Made by a program: the position numbers and the translations under genes. Shown here piece after piece: positions 1 to 9,963 of a stretch of DNA of 64,000 nucleotides (its first letter is position 1; each line of letters begins with the position of its first letter). The notes below the pieces were generated by a model. It searched no databases and was not told where the DNA came from. It saw only the letters and a list, made by a program, of their open reading frames with translations. Origin of the DNA: Pristionchus mayeri (taxonomy: Eukaryota; Nematoda; Chromadorea; Rhabditida; Neodiplogasteridae); NCBI GenBank assembly GCA_036245805.1, contig BTRK01000006.1, forward strand, positions 25,328,365 through 25,392,364. The letters are read 5' to 3'.

Positions 1-58
1 AGCTAGGTCATGGTTATGACAGCTTCAAAAGTTCAACTTTGCTGACGCTCCTTTTTTA
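1..58. repeat. End of a TIR/tRNA-like repeat element, cut by window edge
   Basis: The first 58 bases match the right terminal inverted repeat of the family seen complete at 5042-5416 and 16114-16482: a GGTCATGGTTATGACAGC-type stretch followed by TTCAACTTTGCTGAC and a CTCC(T)nTTAA end. The rest of the element lies outside the window. Confidence 0.75.
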
Positions 59-3000
59 ATCAGTCGTAGAGGAATGGATAAAGGAGGTCTCACCTGATCA
101 AGACTCATTCTTCTCTCTCCTCTCTCTCTCTCTCTTCTTCCTAGTTCCTTAAATGTGTGACTATTCAATCTTTGATCTGATCTCTCGCATCTTCTCATTT
201 GTCGAACACGCGCCATAACAGAAAATAAGGAAACAGTAGAGTAATGAAGAAGGGGTGGAATAGTATGATGAGAGTGTGAGATAGGAAGGGAAGAGGAGAG
301 AGGGAGGGAGAAGCTACGATGGAATCGAGTGATTGGCAGTTAAGAGAACGGGAATGGAGACGAGCGAAAGTTCAGAAGAATGAAACCGGAGAGAGGAAAG
401 AAGAGGGGGAAGAGGGATGTAGAGAAGTGAGAGGAGTCATTGGACGATCCACTGAAGGGTGAACAGGAGGAGGAACGGTAGAATGAAGAAGAAGGAGGAG
501 GAGGAAAACACTCGACAGGTGAGGAATTCACGAGGAAACTTCGGGTTAGAGGAGGAAAATGTTGACAAGGGAAAAAGAGCAACGAATTGTGATTTGATAA
601 CGAAGGCGAATTGAAAGGAGAGAAGAGAAGAAAAGGAAGATGATCAGAAGGACTGAGAATGGAAATGGAGAGATTAGAGTATGCAGATATAGGGAGAGGA
701 GAGAGAGAAGAGACCGACTGATCGAGTAGGCAAATGAGGAGAACGAAGGAAAGGAAAGGGGAGGAAAGGGGAGGTGTACTGCGAAAGAAGGAGGAGGAAT
801 CTCCTTCGTTGTTCTTCGAGAGATGAATCAGAATTGAATGATGAAGGAAAGAAGAAGAAGAGCTAAGATGTCCGAAACCGAACACTAATAAGGTAGATTG
901 TATAATTACGTGAGCATAAGTGGGAGGGGGGAGGGGGGTATAGAGTGAAGTGTCTTCCCTTCCTCCCCATCCACTCTTATCAAGGCTCGAGGACCAAATC
1001 ACCTATTATCATGTTTTCCACTTTAGATCATTTCGTTCCTTTGTCAAAATAAGTAGTACGAAAGGTTTTGATTGCGGGTGATGTATCTTCTAGAGTGTCG
1101 ATGTCTGTTGTGGCTAGTGGAGCTGAGACGACTTTCCACAATATCTAGAAGGAGATTCATACGAGATTTTATGCATCGCTAAAATGATTTAGCAGTTCAT
1201 ATTATCGGGGATCTTCTGGAGAAAGAAGAGAGTCGACGATGACGATGAAGGGATTAAACAGGGATAGAAGAGATGTTATGATGATAATGGAAAGACAGTC
1301 TGACGACAGAGAGATGCACAGGAAAGAAGGAAAGTTGGAGAACAGTTCTTCGTTCGTCGTGGTATCAATTGTATCTGAGTGGATAAGTAGCTCTCTCTCT
1401 CCCTCTACTTCTTCTCCATTCCTTTCTGAATAGAGTGACCATCTCCTCTCCTCTCTTCTTATCATCTCCATCACTGCTCATCCTCATAATCTTCACACTT
1501 CTTCATTCTCTTCTCTACTCACTCTTTCATCTACCGCTAGTACTCTTCATTCTTCTAATCATTCTTCACTTTCCACGAAGACAGTCAACTCACTCCTTTT
1601 TGGCTACCATATTATTTCTCTTTCACTTCTTTTAGTTTCGAAATTTGGCATAAATTTGATTAAATTTTCGAAATCTCGTAACTCGTAAGTGTGTTCCGTC
1701 TGTCTTCGGACGTTGTTTTCTGCCTGCAGACGATTCTTCCATTCCTTCCTTCCTCTTCTCTTTTCCTCTTTCCCCTGCTTCTCTACTCGATGGTATCTCA
1801 CAATAGACTCATTTCGTCACAAATCCCGTGGATTGTGCCACACTCGAACCACTCTCTCTCCCTCCCTTTCTTCCATCACTTTCTCCTCCTCCCAATCCAT
1901 TCCTCCATTGCACTTTATCCCTCTCAAAAATACACACCATCGACAATTGAAAAATATGAACAAAGTTTGAACGTGTTGTGCCAAGTTTTCATTCGATGTT
2001 TTCAATTGAGCAGTCGCGCAATTGGGATAGTGAGGCAATGTGTAGTGAGGAGGTTGTTTGCATAGTTTAGAGGGGAGAGGGGAGAGGGGGGGGGAGAGGG
2101 AGGGGAGGGTAGGTGGTTAGAAGGAAGGAGAAAGAAGAGAGAGAGAAGTAGAGAGGGGAGGGGAGAGCGCGCTAGCCGAATTGTGACGAAAGAGTGTGTG
2201 TCTCGTGTGAGTCGATGAGTCATCGACCCACTACCGGCTGAGACTTCCCTCTCCCCCTTCCCCCCCCTCCCCCCCCCTCCTCCCCTCTCTTCGAACCGCC
2301 TCCCTCGTATCTCGTATCTCGCCCTTTTGGCCTCGTTTCCCTTATGTTCCCCATTCTCACTCGTTCATACTGCTTCCTCTATTTCTTTCTTCTCTTCTCT
2401 CGGTTATGTTTTCATCTGGTAGAACCCGACTCTTTCTCTCTCTCTCCTACCCCGCTCTCTTCTCTTCTTCACTCCACTACTCTTGATCCTCTTTTCCTTT
2501 CGATCGATTTGAGTTTCGAATAACAATCGATTTATGCACCCCAGACCTTTCTTTCACTTTCGGTCCCTTCATTACTTCTGCCTTGTGTTTCATTGAATGT
2601 ATTTCCAATTGCCAGTGTTGGGTAAGTGTATTGGATAGGTTTTCATCTCTAGAATGGCGACAGTCCTCCGTCTCTCCGTCTCTTCTCCTCTTCTCCTCAT
2701 TCCTTCTCTTCACTCTTCTTCTGACCACTCCTCTTCTCTTCTTCTTATCACGATTCGCTCGCTTCGAAGTCATTCATGCCTCTCCTTCTTCTCTCTCATT
2801 CACAAACATTCTTCCTCTTGAAAAGGCAAGAGATTTCATGCAGTTTAGGATTGATCGAGGAAGGAAAGTACAGATTCTGAATGGGAGAAGGGAGGTTCTC
2901 TTCATCCCTCTCTCTTCATCTCTCCCACTCCTCTTCGTGTCATTTGTCTCTTTGATCTGCTTTATCCAATCCGTTCCTTCCCCTTCTTCCTCCTTCTTCT

Positions 3001-3333
3001 CTTCTTCTCCTCTTCTACTCTTCTCCTTGTTCTTCCTCCTTCTTCTCCTCTTCCATCAGACTCGAACTCTTCTCGATTCTTCTCTTTCTCATTCCATCAC
3101 TTACTTCACTCCAATCCCTCCTCTCTATTCAATCATATGATCCGCGCGAGATCTCTTCCCCATTCCTCTTTTCCCTTTCCATCTCTTCCCTCTCTTCTCT
3201 TCTCTCCTCTTCATCCCTCAGGCCATTGAACTCCCTCTCTTCTCTACAGTTTCTTCATAATTCCCACGTTATTCACTTCTCCAATTTGCTTATCTTCCTC
3301 TCTTCTTCTCATTCTCGTTCATTCGTTCCTTCG
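59..3333. other. Non-genic, strongly purine/pyrimidine-asymmetric DNA
   Basis: No convincing gene is seen. Roughly 240-980 is purine-rich (GA) on the plus strand, while 1380-1900 and 2240-3330 are pyrimidine-rich (CT), including runs of CTCTCT and C tracts near 2255-2280. Long open frames here are low-complexity Ser/Phe/Leu-rich translations of these tracts, so I did not call them. The stretch could be the upstream region or a first intron of the Fos-like gene. Confidence 0.5.
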
Positions 3334-3451
3334 ATGGCTAAACTTCCTCCAATCTCTTCATTCTCATCAGCTCCTGCTCCTCCTTCTCCTTCTTCCACTC
3401 GTCCTTCCCATCTTCTCCCTCTTCCAAATTCGCTGCTGCAACTACCCAATG
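3334..3451 (+). CDS. Possible 5' coding exon (Ser/Pro-rich), maybe of the Fos-like gene
   Basis: An ATG at 3334 opens a 39-codon frame that begins MAKLPPISSFSSAP and is rich in Pro and Ser. It ends exactly at a good donor (AAT|GTAAGT, phase 0). This is the usual form of a nematode first coding exon and of the low-complexity N-terminus of a transcription factor. The next strong gene on this strand is the Fos-like bZIP gene, 6.5 kb further on. The link between them is only inference; the exon could belong to an unrecognised gene or be chance in a pyrimidine-rich tract. Confidence 0.25.
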
Positions 3452-4318
3452 TAAGTGATCCCTCTTCATTTTCAGACTGGCTTTATGATATCGTACTGAA
3501 TTTAAAGAAATATGTTTTTTCCCTTTTGTGCCTGCTAGAGTTCGACCATCGATTCGCATGCTTTTTTGTCTGATTCCAAACAATTACCTCCTTCCCTTCC
3601 CCCTCTCTCCCTCTTCCATGAGGGGAGCGAGATCGAGTTTAGATCAGCCATCCACTGCAAATACCCTTCATTTTTTGCACTTTCCACCTTTCATTCCCCT
3701 TCCAGATTCTCTATCTTGCCTTGCTCGAATAACGATTGCACGACTGAAATGAATTGATTATCACCCGATTACTAACAACGAATCAACTCGTCCACGTGCC
3801 TCAGTTATCAACTGAGAATTATTCGTGGAAAGAGAGTGCAACTCACTGATACCTTTCTCTTCCCTCCTTTCTCCCCTCTTCTCTCTCCCTTCCTTCGTTG
3901 TCTCTTGATCCTCACAACGAATGATCCTGGCCCTCCAAGATTGTTCTGTGAACTCTTCATCATCATCTTCTCTGCTTCCTTGCCCTTCTTCCTCCTCTAT
4001 CTTCTCTTCGGGTGTGGTCATGGGAACTTGTTCACTCCACGAGTAACGAGGGTGGATACACGACTAAACACCTCCTATCACTTATGGCTACGTCACTCCT
4101 CCGTTTCCGGTGTCACTTATCTCCCTTCATTCCTCCTCCTTCTCTCCCTCTCCCTCTCCCCTCCTCCCTTTCCCTCTCTCTACTCGTTACAGTTGTATAC
4201 ACAGGGGCTAGCCAGAGTAGTGACTCATCCCTCTTATTCTTCCTATTGCCGATTCGACCTCTCACTTTTGTCCTTACACAAAACTCCACTCGTAATCATA
4301 GGTTTATATTCTTAGATT

Positions 4319-4575
4319 CCTTAAAGGAGGAGTAAATGTAAACGCGCGCCCGGTTGGAATATGTTTCACCTAGGGACGCACTCTCTTTAAGTCGCGTGCT
4401 ATATCGCCCTCTTCCCTGAGCTTTCCCTGATCTGGCTCCCAGCCAACTAGCTATAACTCTGTTCGGAATGGAGATATCATTGTGAAAATTTCGGAGCTTC
4501 TTATCGTTGTGGAGATCTAGGCAGTGCATATGATAGCTTCAAAAATTGAATTTTGAGTTTACTCCTCCTTTAAAG
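4319..4575. repeat. MITE-like element related to the tRNA-like TIR family
   Basis: The ends are TTAAAGGAGGAGTAAA and its inverse TTTACTCCTCCTTTAA. The right part (ATAACTCTGTTCGGAATGGA and onwards, about 4452-4515) aligns with the same part of the complete element at 5042-5416. It lacks the tRNA-like module. It is one of three elements that lie edge to edge here. Confidence 0.65.
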
Positions 4576-4802
4576 TTACCGGACGAGGACAAAATTGACC
4601 CCCTATTTTTGTCCTCCATCGAATAGCCGATGGCTGAATTAGTTGAGAATGAATAAACAAAAAATGTTAAAAATCAATAATAGCCTCAAGGGAAAGCCGG
4701 AAATGATCAGCGTATTCCCGCGCTCTCTCACTTTTGCATACTCTCTCGTACACGCGACGAGATCAGGGTCAGATCAGGGTTTCGTCCTTGTCCGGTAACT
4801 TT
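4572..4802. repeat. Short TIR element (MITE)
   Basis: The ends are inverted copies of about 19 bp: AAAGTTACCGGACGAGGAC at 4572-4590 and GTCCTTGTCCGGTAACTTT at 4784-4802, with one mismatch. The interior is non-coding and includes a short direct repeat of AGATCAGGGT near 4760-4780. The flanking elements share its AAAG edges, so it may be inserted between or inside them. Confidence 0.65.
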
Positions 4803-5049
4803 AAAGGAGGACTGGCATCAAAACAGTTCGAGTCGATGTGCGCAATGAGTAATGAGAGGGCACTCTCATTTCTAAGTCCTCCCCCATTCGGTGCCTGTGC
4901 GGCAGGGTCAACTGTGAATGCATAAAACCATCCATAACTCGATTCCGAATCGGGGTTTAGAAACCGGAATTTCGAAAATATTTTTGTTTAGCGATTCTCT
5001 CAGCACTTTGTTGACAGTTTGTGCTGCCTAGGTTTTCCTTCTTTAAAGA
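4797..5049. repeat. Diverged member of the same MITE family
   Basis: The left edge is ACTTTAAAGGAGGACTGGC and the right edge GTTTTCCTTCTTTAAAG. The right part (ATAACTCGATTCCGAATCGG near 4935) aligns with the element at 5042-5416. No tRNA-like module is visible. Confidence 0.5.
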
Positions 5050-5416
5050 AGGAGTGTCAGCAAAGTTAAATTTTTGACGCTGTCATAACCATGACCTAGA
5101 CAATCATCCAACGATCATAGCGCGAGCTAATAGGATAGGCAAAGGTTAATCGCATAGCTCAGTGGTAAAGCAGTCGCCGCGTAATCGGAAGGTTGCGGGT
5201 TCGAATCCCACCAGTTTTTGAAAAATCTTCTAGATATTTGAATTCCCGCACGTCCCTTCCCTTGAAGCCCCCCTTGGCATTCAGCCAACTAATGATAACT
5301 CGGTTCAAAATAGAGATACGCATTTGAAATTTTCAGAATCTCTTATGGTTGTACAAAGGTCGGTCATGGTTATGACAACCTCAAAATTTCAACTTTGCTG
5401 ACAGTCCTTCTTTAAA
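5042..5416 (+). mobile_element. Complete TIR element with an internal tRNA-like module
   Basis: The 375-bp element starts TTTAAAGAAGGAGTGTCAGC and ends in the inverse. The long terminal inverted repeats run about 55 bp each and include GTCATAACCATGACCT on the left and AGGTCATGGTTATGAC-like sequence on the right. Inside, 5150-5212 reads as part of a tRNA gene: an A box (TAGCTCAGTGGT, 5155-5166) and a B box (GGTTCGAATCC, 5198-5208) about 32 bp apart. A second full copy lies inverted at 16114-16482, and truncated copies lie at 1-58 and 41661-41888. There is no open frame, so it is non-autonomous. Confidence 0.8.
5150..5213 (+). other. tRNA-like (pol III promoter-like) module, probably not a working tRNA
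   Basis: The D-arm/A box and T-arm/B box are nearly canonical. The anticodon arm does not fold cleanly: the candidate loop lacks U at position 33, the T stem has a C/A mismatch, and no acceptor stem closes. The same defects recur in the copy at 16.3 kb, so the module was inherited as part of the repeat rather than being an independent tRNA gene. Confidence 0.6.
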
Positions 5417-7924
5417 GTTAGAAAAAAAATTTCTAAAAAAAAATTTCTTTAAAGTTCGATTTTAATTGTGAGGGCTGTCTATCTAGGAGCGAGAGGATTG
5501 AACTAACTATTTATAAATTTTAATTCGCATTAAATCTCTAAATTCGCATTTGTTATCTTGGGTGGTGTTCCTACTGCATAAATGAATGGGATGAGTCTCA
5601 CTCTGTAGTAGTCTCTCGTACCTCTCCCTGCTTTTCCCTTATCCATATTGCACTTCAAGTGACACAACATTAGGGATTCTCTCCTTCTAATGATTGCGAA
5701 TCTCCTCCCCTTTACTAGATGTAGAGATTATGGTCTCGTAGAGGGTATCCTTCCCTCCTTCGTCCCTCCATCTGAATCCCCCTGATGGATTCCCTCCTTC
5801 GTCCCTCAATCTGAATCCCCCTGATGGATTCCCTCCCTTGATCCCTAAATCCCCATAGCTGGTTCTCTATCCGCGCTGTGAGTTTTCCTCCTTCTCATCT
5901 CGTTCTCCTCTATACTTATTCAGTCAATCTTCGCTAAGAGTGAACAAGAACGTAGAATCTTTCTTCAGTACCTTACTTTTCTTCTATCGTTTTCTTAGGT
6001 AGAAGGTTGCTGAAGAAAGTTTTTATCTTTTCATTGTCTTCTCTCCATCATCAACTGAGAAATGGAAGAATTATTCCCTCTCTCATTTCTTCCCTCATAA
6101 TCGTTCACTCTTCTTCTACTCGATACCCATTGTATTTCTGTGTAGGATGGAGGTCCATCTAGTTGATGTTTGGGTGGTCCACTGACTCATTCTCTCCTCA
6201 TCTTCTTTTCATTACTCATGGCAAGAGTTCGTCAAATTGCCTAAGGAAGAGAGTGATCTGCCCTTTCCCCTCCTCTTCTTCCTTTCGATTCACACCACGT
6301 GTATGGATCCCCTTCGAAGACGAGGAATTCTCTCCCTTCCAGTGATATGAGGAGTACTTCATCCCTCTCCTTATCCATTGATAGAGTATATAGTGAGGAG
6401 AGTGAATATTACCCCCTCATCTAAGGCTTTCTATCCATGTGATATTGAAATGTTGAATGGACGAAGATCATGACGCTCTCTTCATAGAGAATAACAGTGG
6501 TGATGATATCGAAATGGTCGATCTGTTATTGGGAATAAGCTGAGTGATGATCTGAAATGGTCTCTCTAGTCTTCTCATTGATTGCCCATCCCTCATTCGT
6601 AGTCTCGTCTTCTATCCAATTCGAATCTTCATCATCAGACATCACAGATTCCCTCTTCTTCGCATCTTCGAATCCAATGAGAAATTAAGTAATCCAATCG
6701 ACCGAGAGCGAGTTGTATAAACACTCAGCATCTCTTCATTCATAATCTACAGTCAGGACGATTAGCAAGAGGCCATCTTCAATCTCTTCGAAATCTGTTC
6801 CTCAACCAGATCCCTCCATCTATTTTCTCCCCCTTTAATCCCTCCTTCTCCCTTTCAGTTCGTCTCCACTTTTGAACTCGAACTCATCTCTTTTCAAATT
6901 TCGCCATTTTTGACACTTTTTTCTTCTTTTCTTTTCCCACTTCCCATTTTCCCTCCACCTGGGATCTCAGACGTTTTTGTGTGTAGAGAAGAGAAGAATA
7001 AGGAGGAGTTGCAAAGGGCAGCGGGGAGAGGAAAGAGAAGAGGGGGAGAGAGAGAGGGAGAGAGGAGACTGCTACTGATGAGTGGACAGAAGGAGAAGGA
7101 CTGGACAGAGGGAAGAGAATGGAAGAAGACTATGGGATGCTTAGATGGTGGATGAGCATTGAATTGGCATCGAGAAGGCAATGTGAATGGTTCGAATAGG
7201 TGGTGTTCCATCCCTTTCCCTTCCCTCTTCTCCATATCAACAAGTGTCTCTCCGTGTGATAATCTTCTCTAATTGGTTGTATGCTCTCCTCCTCATCCTT
7301 CTTTTCTCCCTTTGACGACCCGCCGGATATCTCCCTCCTCCTCTCCTTATCCTCACTCTCACACCCTCAAACAAGACTGAGAGGGGGGGGGGGGAATTGA
7401 CAGTACACGACCTCTCTCAGACTCCCTTCTTCACCGATCTCCAAATCAGAATCGTGCTCAACATTAAAACTCTTCTCGTTCCTTCCATCAAGGAGAGGCT
7501 CGTATTGTTCTTTCCCTTCATCCTGACATTTCTTCCTTCTCTTTTCTTCTCTCCGTCATTCTCACTGATTCATTCCCCTTCAAGGTATTCGATGAGAGAC
7601 AATTGGGAAAAGAGAGACACCAGATGGCGAGGGTAGATCAATCGAGTATCGATCGAATGATATCGACTAGTAAAGCATGATAACTCTCCTTCGTACTCCA
7701 TAAGTATCAGTCTCCGTTTGTGGAGTGAATCCTCGTAGAGGAAAGAGAGTGTGGTGATAGAGGAGATAGGTGTGTGAGGGAGTGGGAGGAGCATACGGTA
7801 TCTGCGCTCTCTCCCCCCTCTCTTCCCCCCCTTCAGGATCCCTCCCTTCCTTCTTCGATCAGTCATATCTCGTCTCTCTCCTTACTCATCCACTCTCTGA
7901 ATGTATCCCTCCTCGTCATCATCA
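5417..7924. other. Non-coding stretch with a 39-bp direct repeat
   Basis: No gene is recognised. Two head-to-tail copies of a 39-bp unit (TCCCTCCTTCGTCCCTC...) lie at 5752-5829 with a single visible difference. A run of 12 G lies at 7383-7394. This may be a long intron or the 5' region of the Fos-like gene. Confidence 0.5.
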
Positions 7925-8525
7925 GATGCTCAATCACTCCTTCGTCCCTCTTCCTTCTCATTCGACACTTCTTCCTCTTCTTCGGTCATAGTCTCCACTC
8001 CTTCCACTCTTCCTCCTCCCCTCCCTCAACCCGATCTACCAGAAAGAACTCCCGATACTCCCTCCTATGCCAACTACTACTCCAATGATCAGTATCCCCC
8101 CTTCTTCCCTCCTAACAATGGATACTCCTTCCCCTTCCTTCTCTCACTCGATATGGTAAGTATTTATTCCTCAAGATAGTCTAATCTCTGACGCTCTTTT
8201 AATATATTCTTCATTTCCACGTTTGCATCAATTCCTCCTCTTCATCTACTTCTCTTCAATATATCTTTCTAACAATCATCTTCCCAGTTCGTGGACACTT
8301 CTTGCAATTTGTGCAGTTATTTGAGTAGTGAGAGTAGATGGATGAGTAGTGAGAGTAGATGGATGAGTAGTGAGAGTAGATGGATGAGTAGTGAGAGTAG
8401 ATGGAATCGTCTGAGTCCTCCCTTCCATTGGATTCTCCCCTTCTTCTTCTCTCTCTCACTTTCCCCTTTACAACTTCAACTCCGCTCATCTTTTGTCTAC
8501 GATTCTGAAGAAGAGAAAAAATGGT
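7925..8525 (+). CDS. Possible exons with Ser/Pro-rich frame and an in-frame 7-residue repeat
   Basis: After an acceptor near 7924 an open frame rich in Ser, Pro and Tyr (contains DLPERTPDTPSYANYY) runs to a GTAAGT donor at 8155. A TTCCCAG acceptor at 8287 then continues in phase 0 into a frame that holds four perfect copies of SSESRWM, encoded by a 21-bp tandem repeat at 8322-8405, and stays open to a stop near 8525. The composition fits a transcription factor activation region, and the position upstream of the bZIP exons suggests an N-terminal isoform of that gene. I cannot prove the connection. Confidence 0.35.
8322..8405 (+). repeat. 21-bp minisatellite, four units
   Basis: GAGTAGTGAGAGTAGATGGA(T) is repeated four times without mismatch except at the final base. 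The unit length is a multiple of three and the plus-strand frame through it is open. Confidence 0.95.
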
Positions 8526-9623
8526 AGAGAATGAATGAGTGGCGATATTCATTAAATGCAAATCCATTTTCACCTTCTCTCGTTCTCAGTTCATTTTCAT
8601 TGAGCTTCGTACTTGGTCAGGGAATTATATAGATACATCAATTCACAAGCCAAGTTCTTTTTTTTTCTAAAAAATAACTTCAATATCAATTTGACGCATG
8701 GGTTTGGTTTCGACTTTGAAGATTTCGCTCAAGATACCTTTTGAATAATTTGGTTTAAAAAATATGCCTACCTGAATCTCAAAAATTGCAAAATAATATT
8801 CGTTATTCAAATGGATTGGATGTAGATATCTATGGTTATTGAAATAATCGATGAACTACTGAACGTGAATTAATGCTGAAAGACTATGAAAACAATTCTG
8901 GCAATGGAAGGATAAGGAGGAGACGTTTCTCATTGAATCCTGGCTTCATCTCGATCGTATCTTCCTCCCCCTCTCCTTCTCTCCTTCTCTCCTTCCCTAA
9001 TCTCGTCTCTATCCGACTGGCAGCTTCATTGCCTCCATCTCTCAATCTCTTCATAATCACCTCCATAACAAGGAATGTCCACCAGAAGGAGAGACACTTG
9101 ATTGTCCTCTTGATCACCTCATCCATTGTATCCTCGAGTCTTCATCCTTCTCTCTCTTCTCCTCCTCTTTCTACGCCCTTTTATCGATGTTTGCATTCTA
9201 TTGGCCGAGAGAGGGGAGGGATACAGTACTCTTCTCGATAGTGAGGGAAGAGAGGAGAGGGCAGGGAGGGGATGGAAGAGGAAGCACCAATACAAATCTC
9301 CATCGACATGTGATCGAGTATCTCATTAGTGTGGATGATAGTGATAAGTGTCTGCTGCCCACTCTCGAGTACCTTCTCCTCCTTTTCTTCCCCTAATTAC
9401 TAGTCATCGTACACTTGATCACTTCTCTCCTCCATTAGCCTATGCTCCTCCTCTGTTTCTCTCCCTTCTTTACATGGGTGAGAGTATCTCACCCTCAGGG
9501 ATGAGTCACCCATTCGAATAGACTGCAAGGGGAGGGCAGAGAGTAGATACAGTCGAGTACTCTCTCTCCCCCTTCCCTCTCTCTTTCCATCTCTTCCTTA
9601 CCTATGTCCTATCCTCGTCGACC
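8526..9623. other. Intronic or intergenic DNA
   Basis: I see no supported exon. The region around 8640-8860 is AT-rich, and 8930-9240 is CT-rich. It may be intron of the Fos-like gene. Confidence 0.4.
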
Positions 9624-9820
9624 ATGAATCGTCGATTCCTTCCCTCCTGGTCGAATCGTCCTTCTTCCTCCTCCTATCCCCCACCTCCTCCTCCTCCTCC
9701 TCATCCTCCTCCTCATCCCTCCCATCAAAATCCTCCTTATGATCCTCCTGTGATCATCAACAATGACTTCCAATTTCGTCCTCCTCCAATCCATCACATC
9801 CACAATAATTCGATGGTCGG
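9624..9820 (+). CDS. Possible alternative first exon, proline-rich
   Basis: An ATG at 9624 opens a frame starting MNRRFLPSWSNRPSSSS, followed by runs of Pro and by HHIHNNSMVG. Candidate donors lie near 9818. It is 140 nt upstream of the first confident Fos-like exon and could be an alternative N-terminus. The phase into the next exon is not settled. Confidence 0.35.
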
Positions 9821-9963
9821 TAGTTCAAGTAGCTAGGGAAGATTCACCAGTTCATGTCTTCGTCAATTGAACAGCAAGAAAGATGAGAATTGAGTTGGGC
9901 GAACTTCTCCCCTGGTGTTCATCCCTTATCTTTCCTTTTCATCCTGATCTTTCATCTTTTCAG

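Noticed and set aside
340..1002. Long open frame of 220 codons on the minus strand
   Set aside because: It is a translation of GA-rich DNA, made of Ser/Phe/Pro/Leu runs, with no domain and no splice signals.
5150..5213. A true tRNA gene
   Set aside because: The anticodon arm and acceptor stem do not form, and the same defective module is in another repeat copy.
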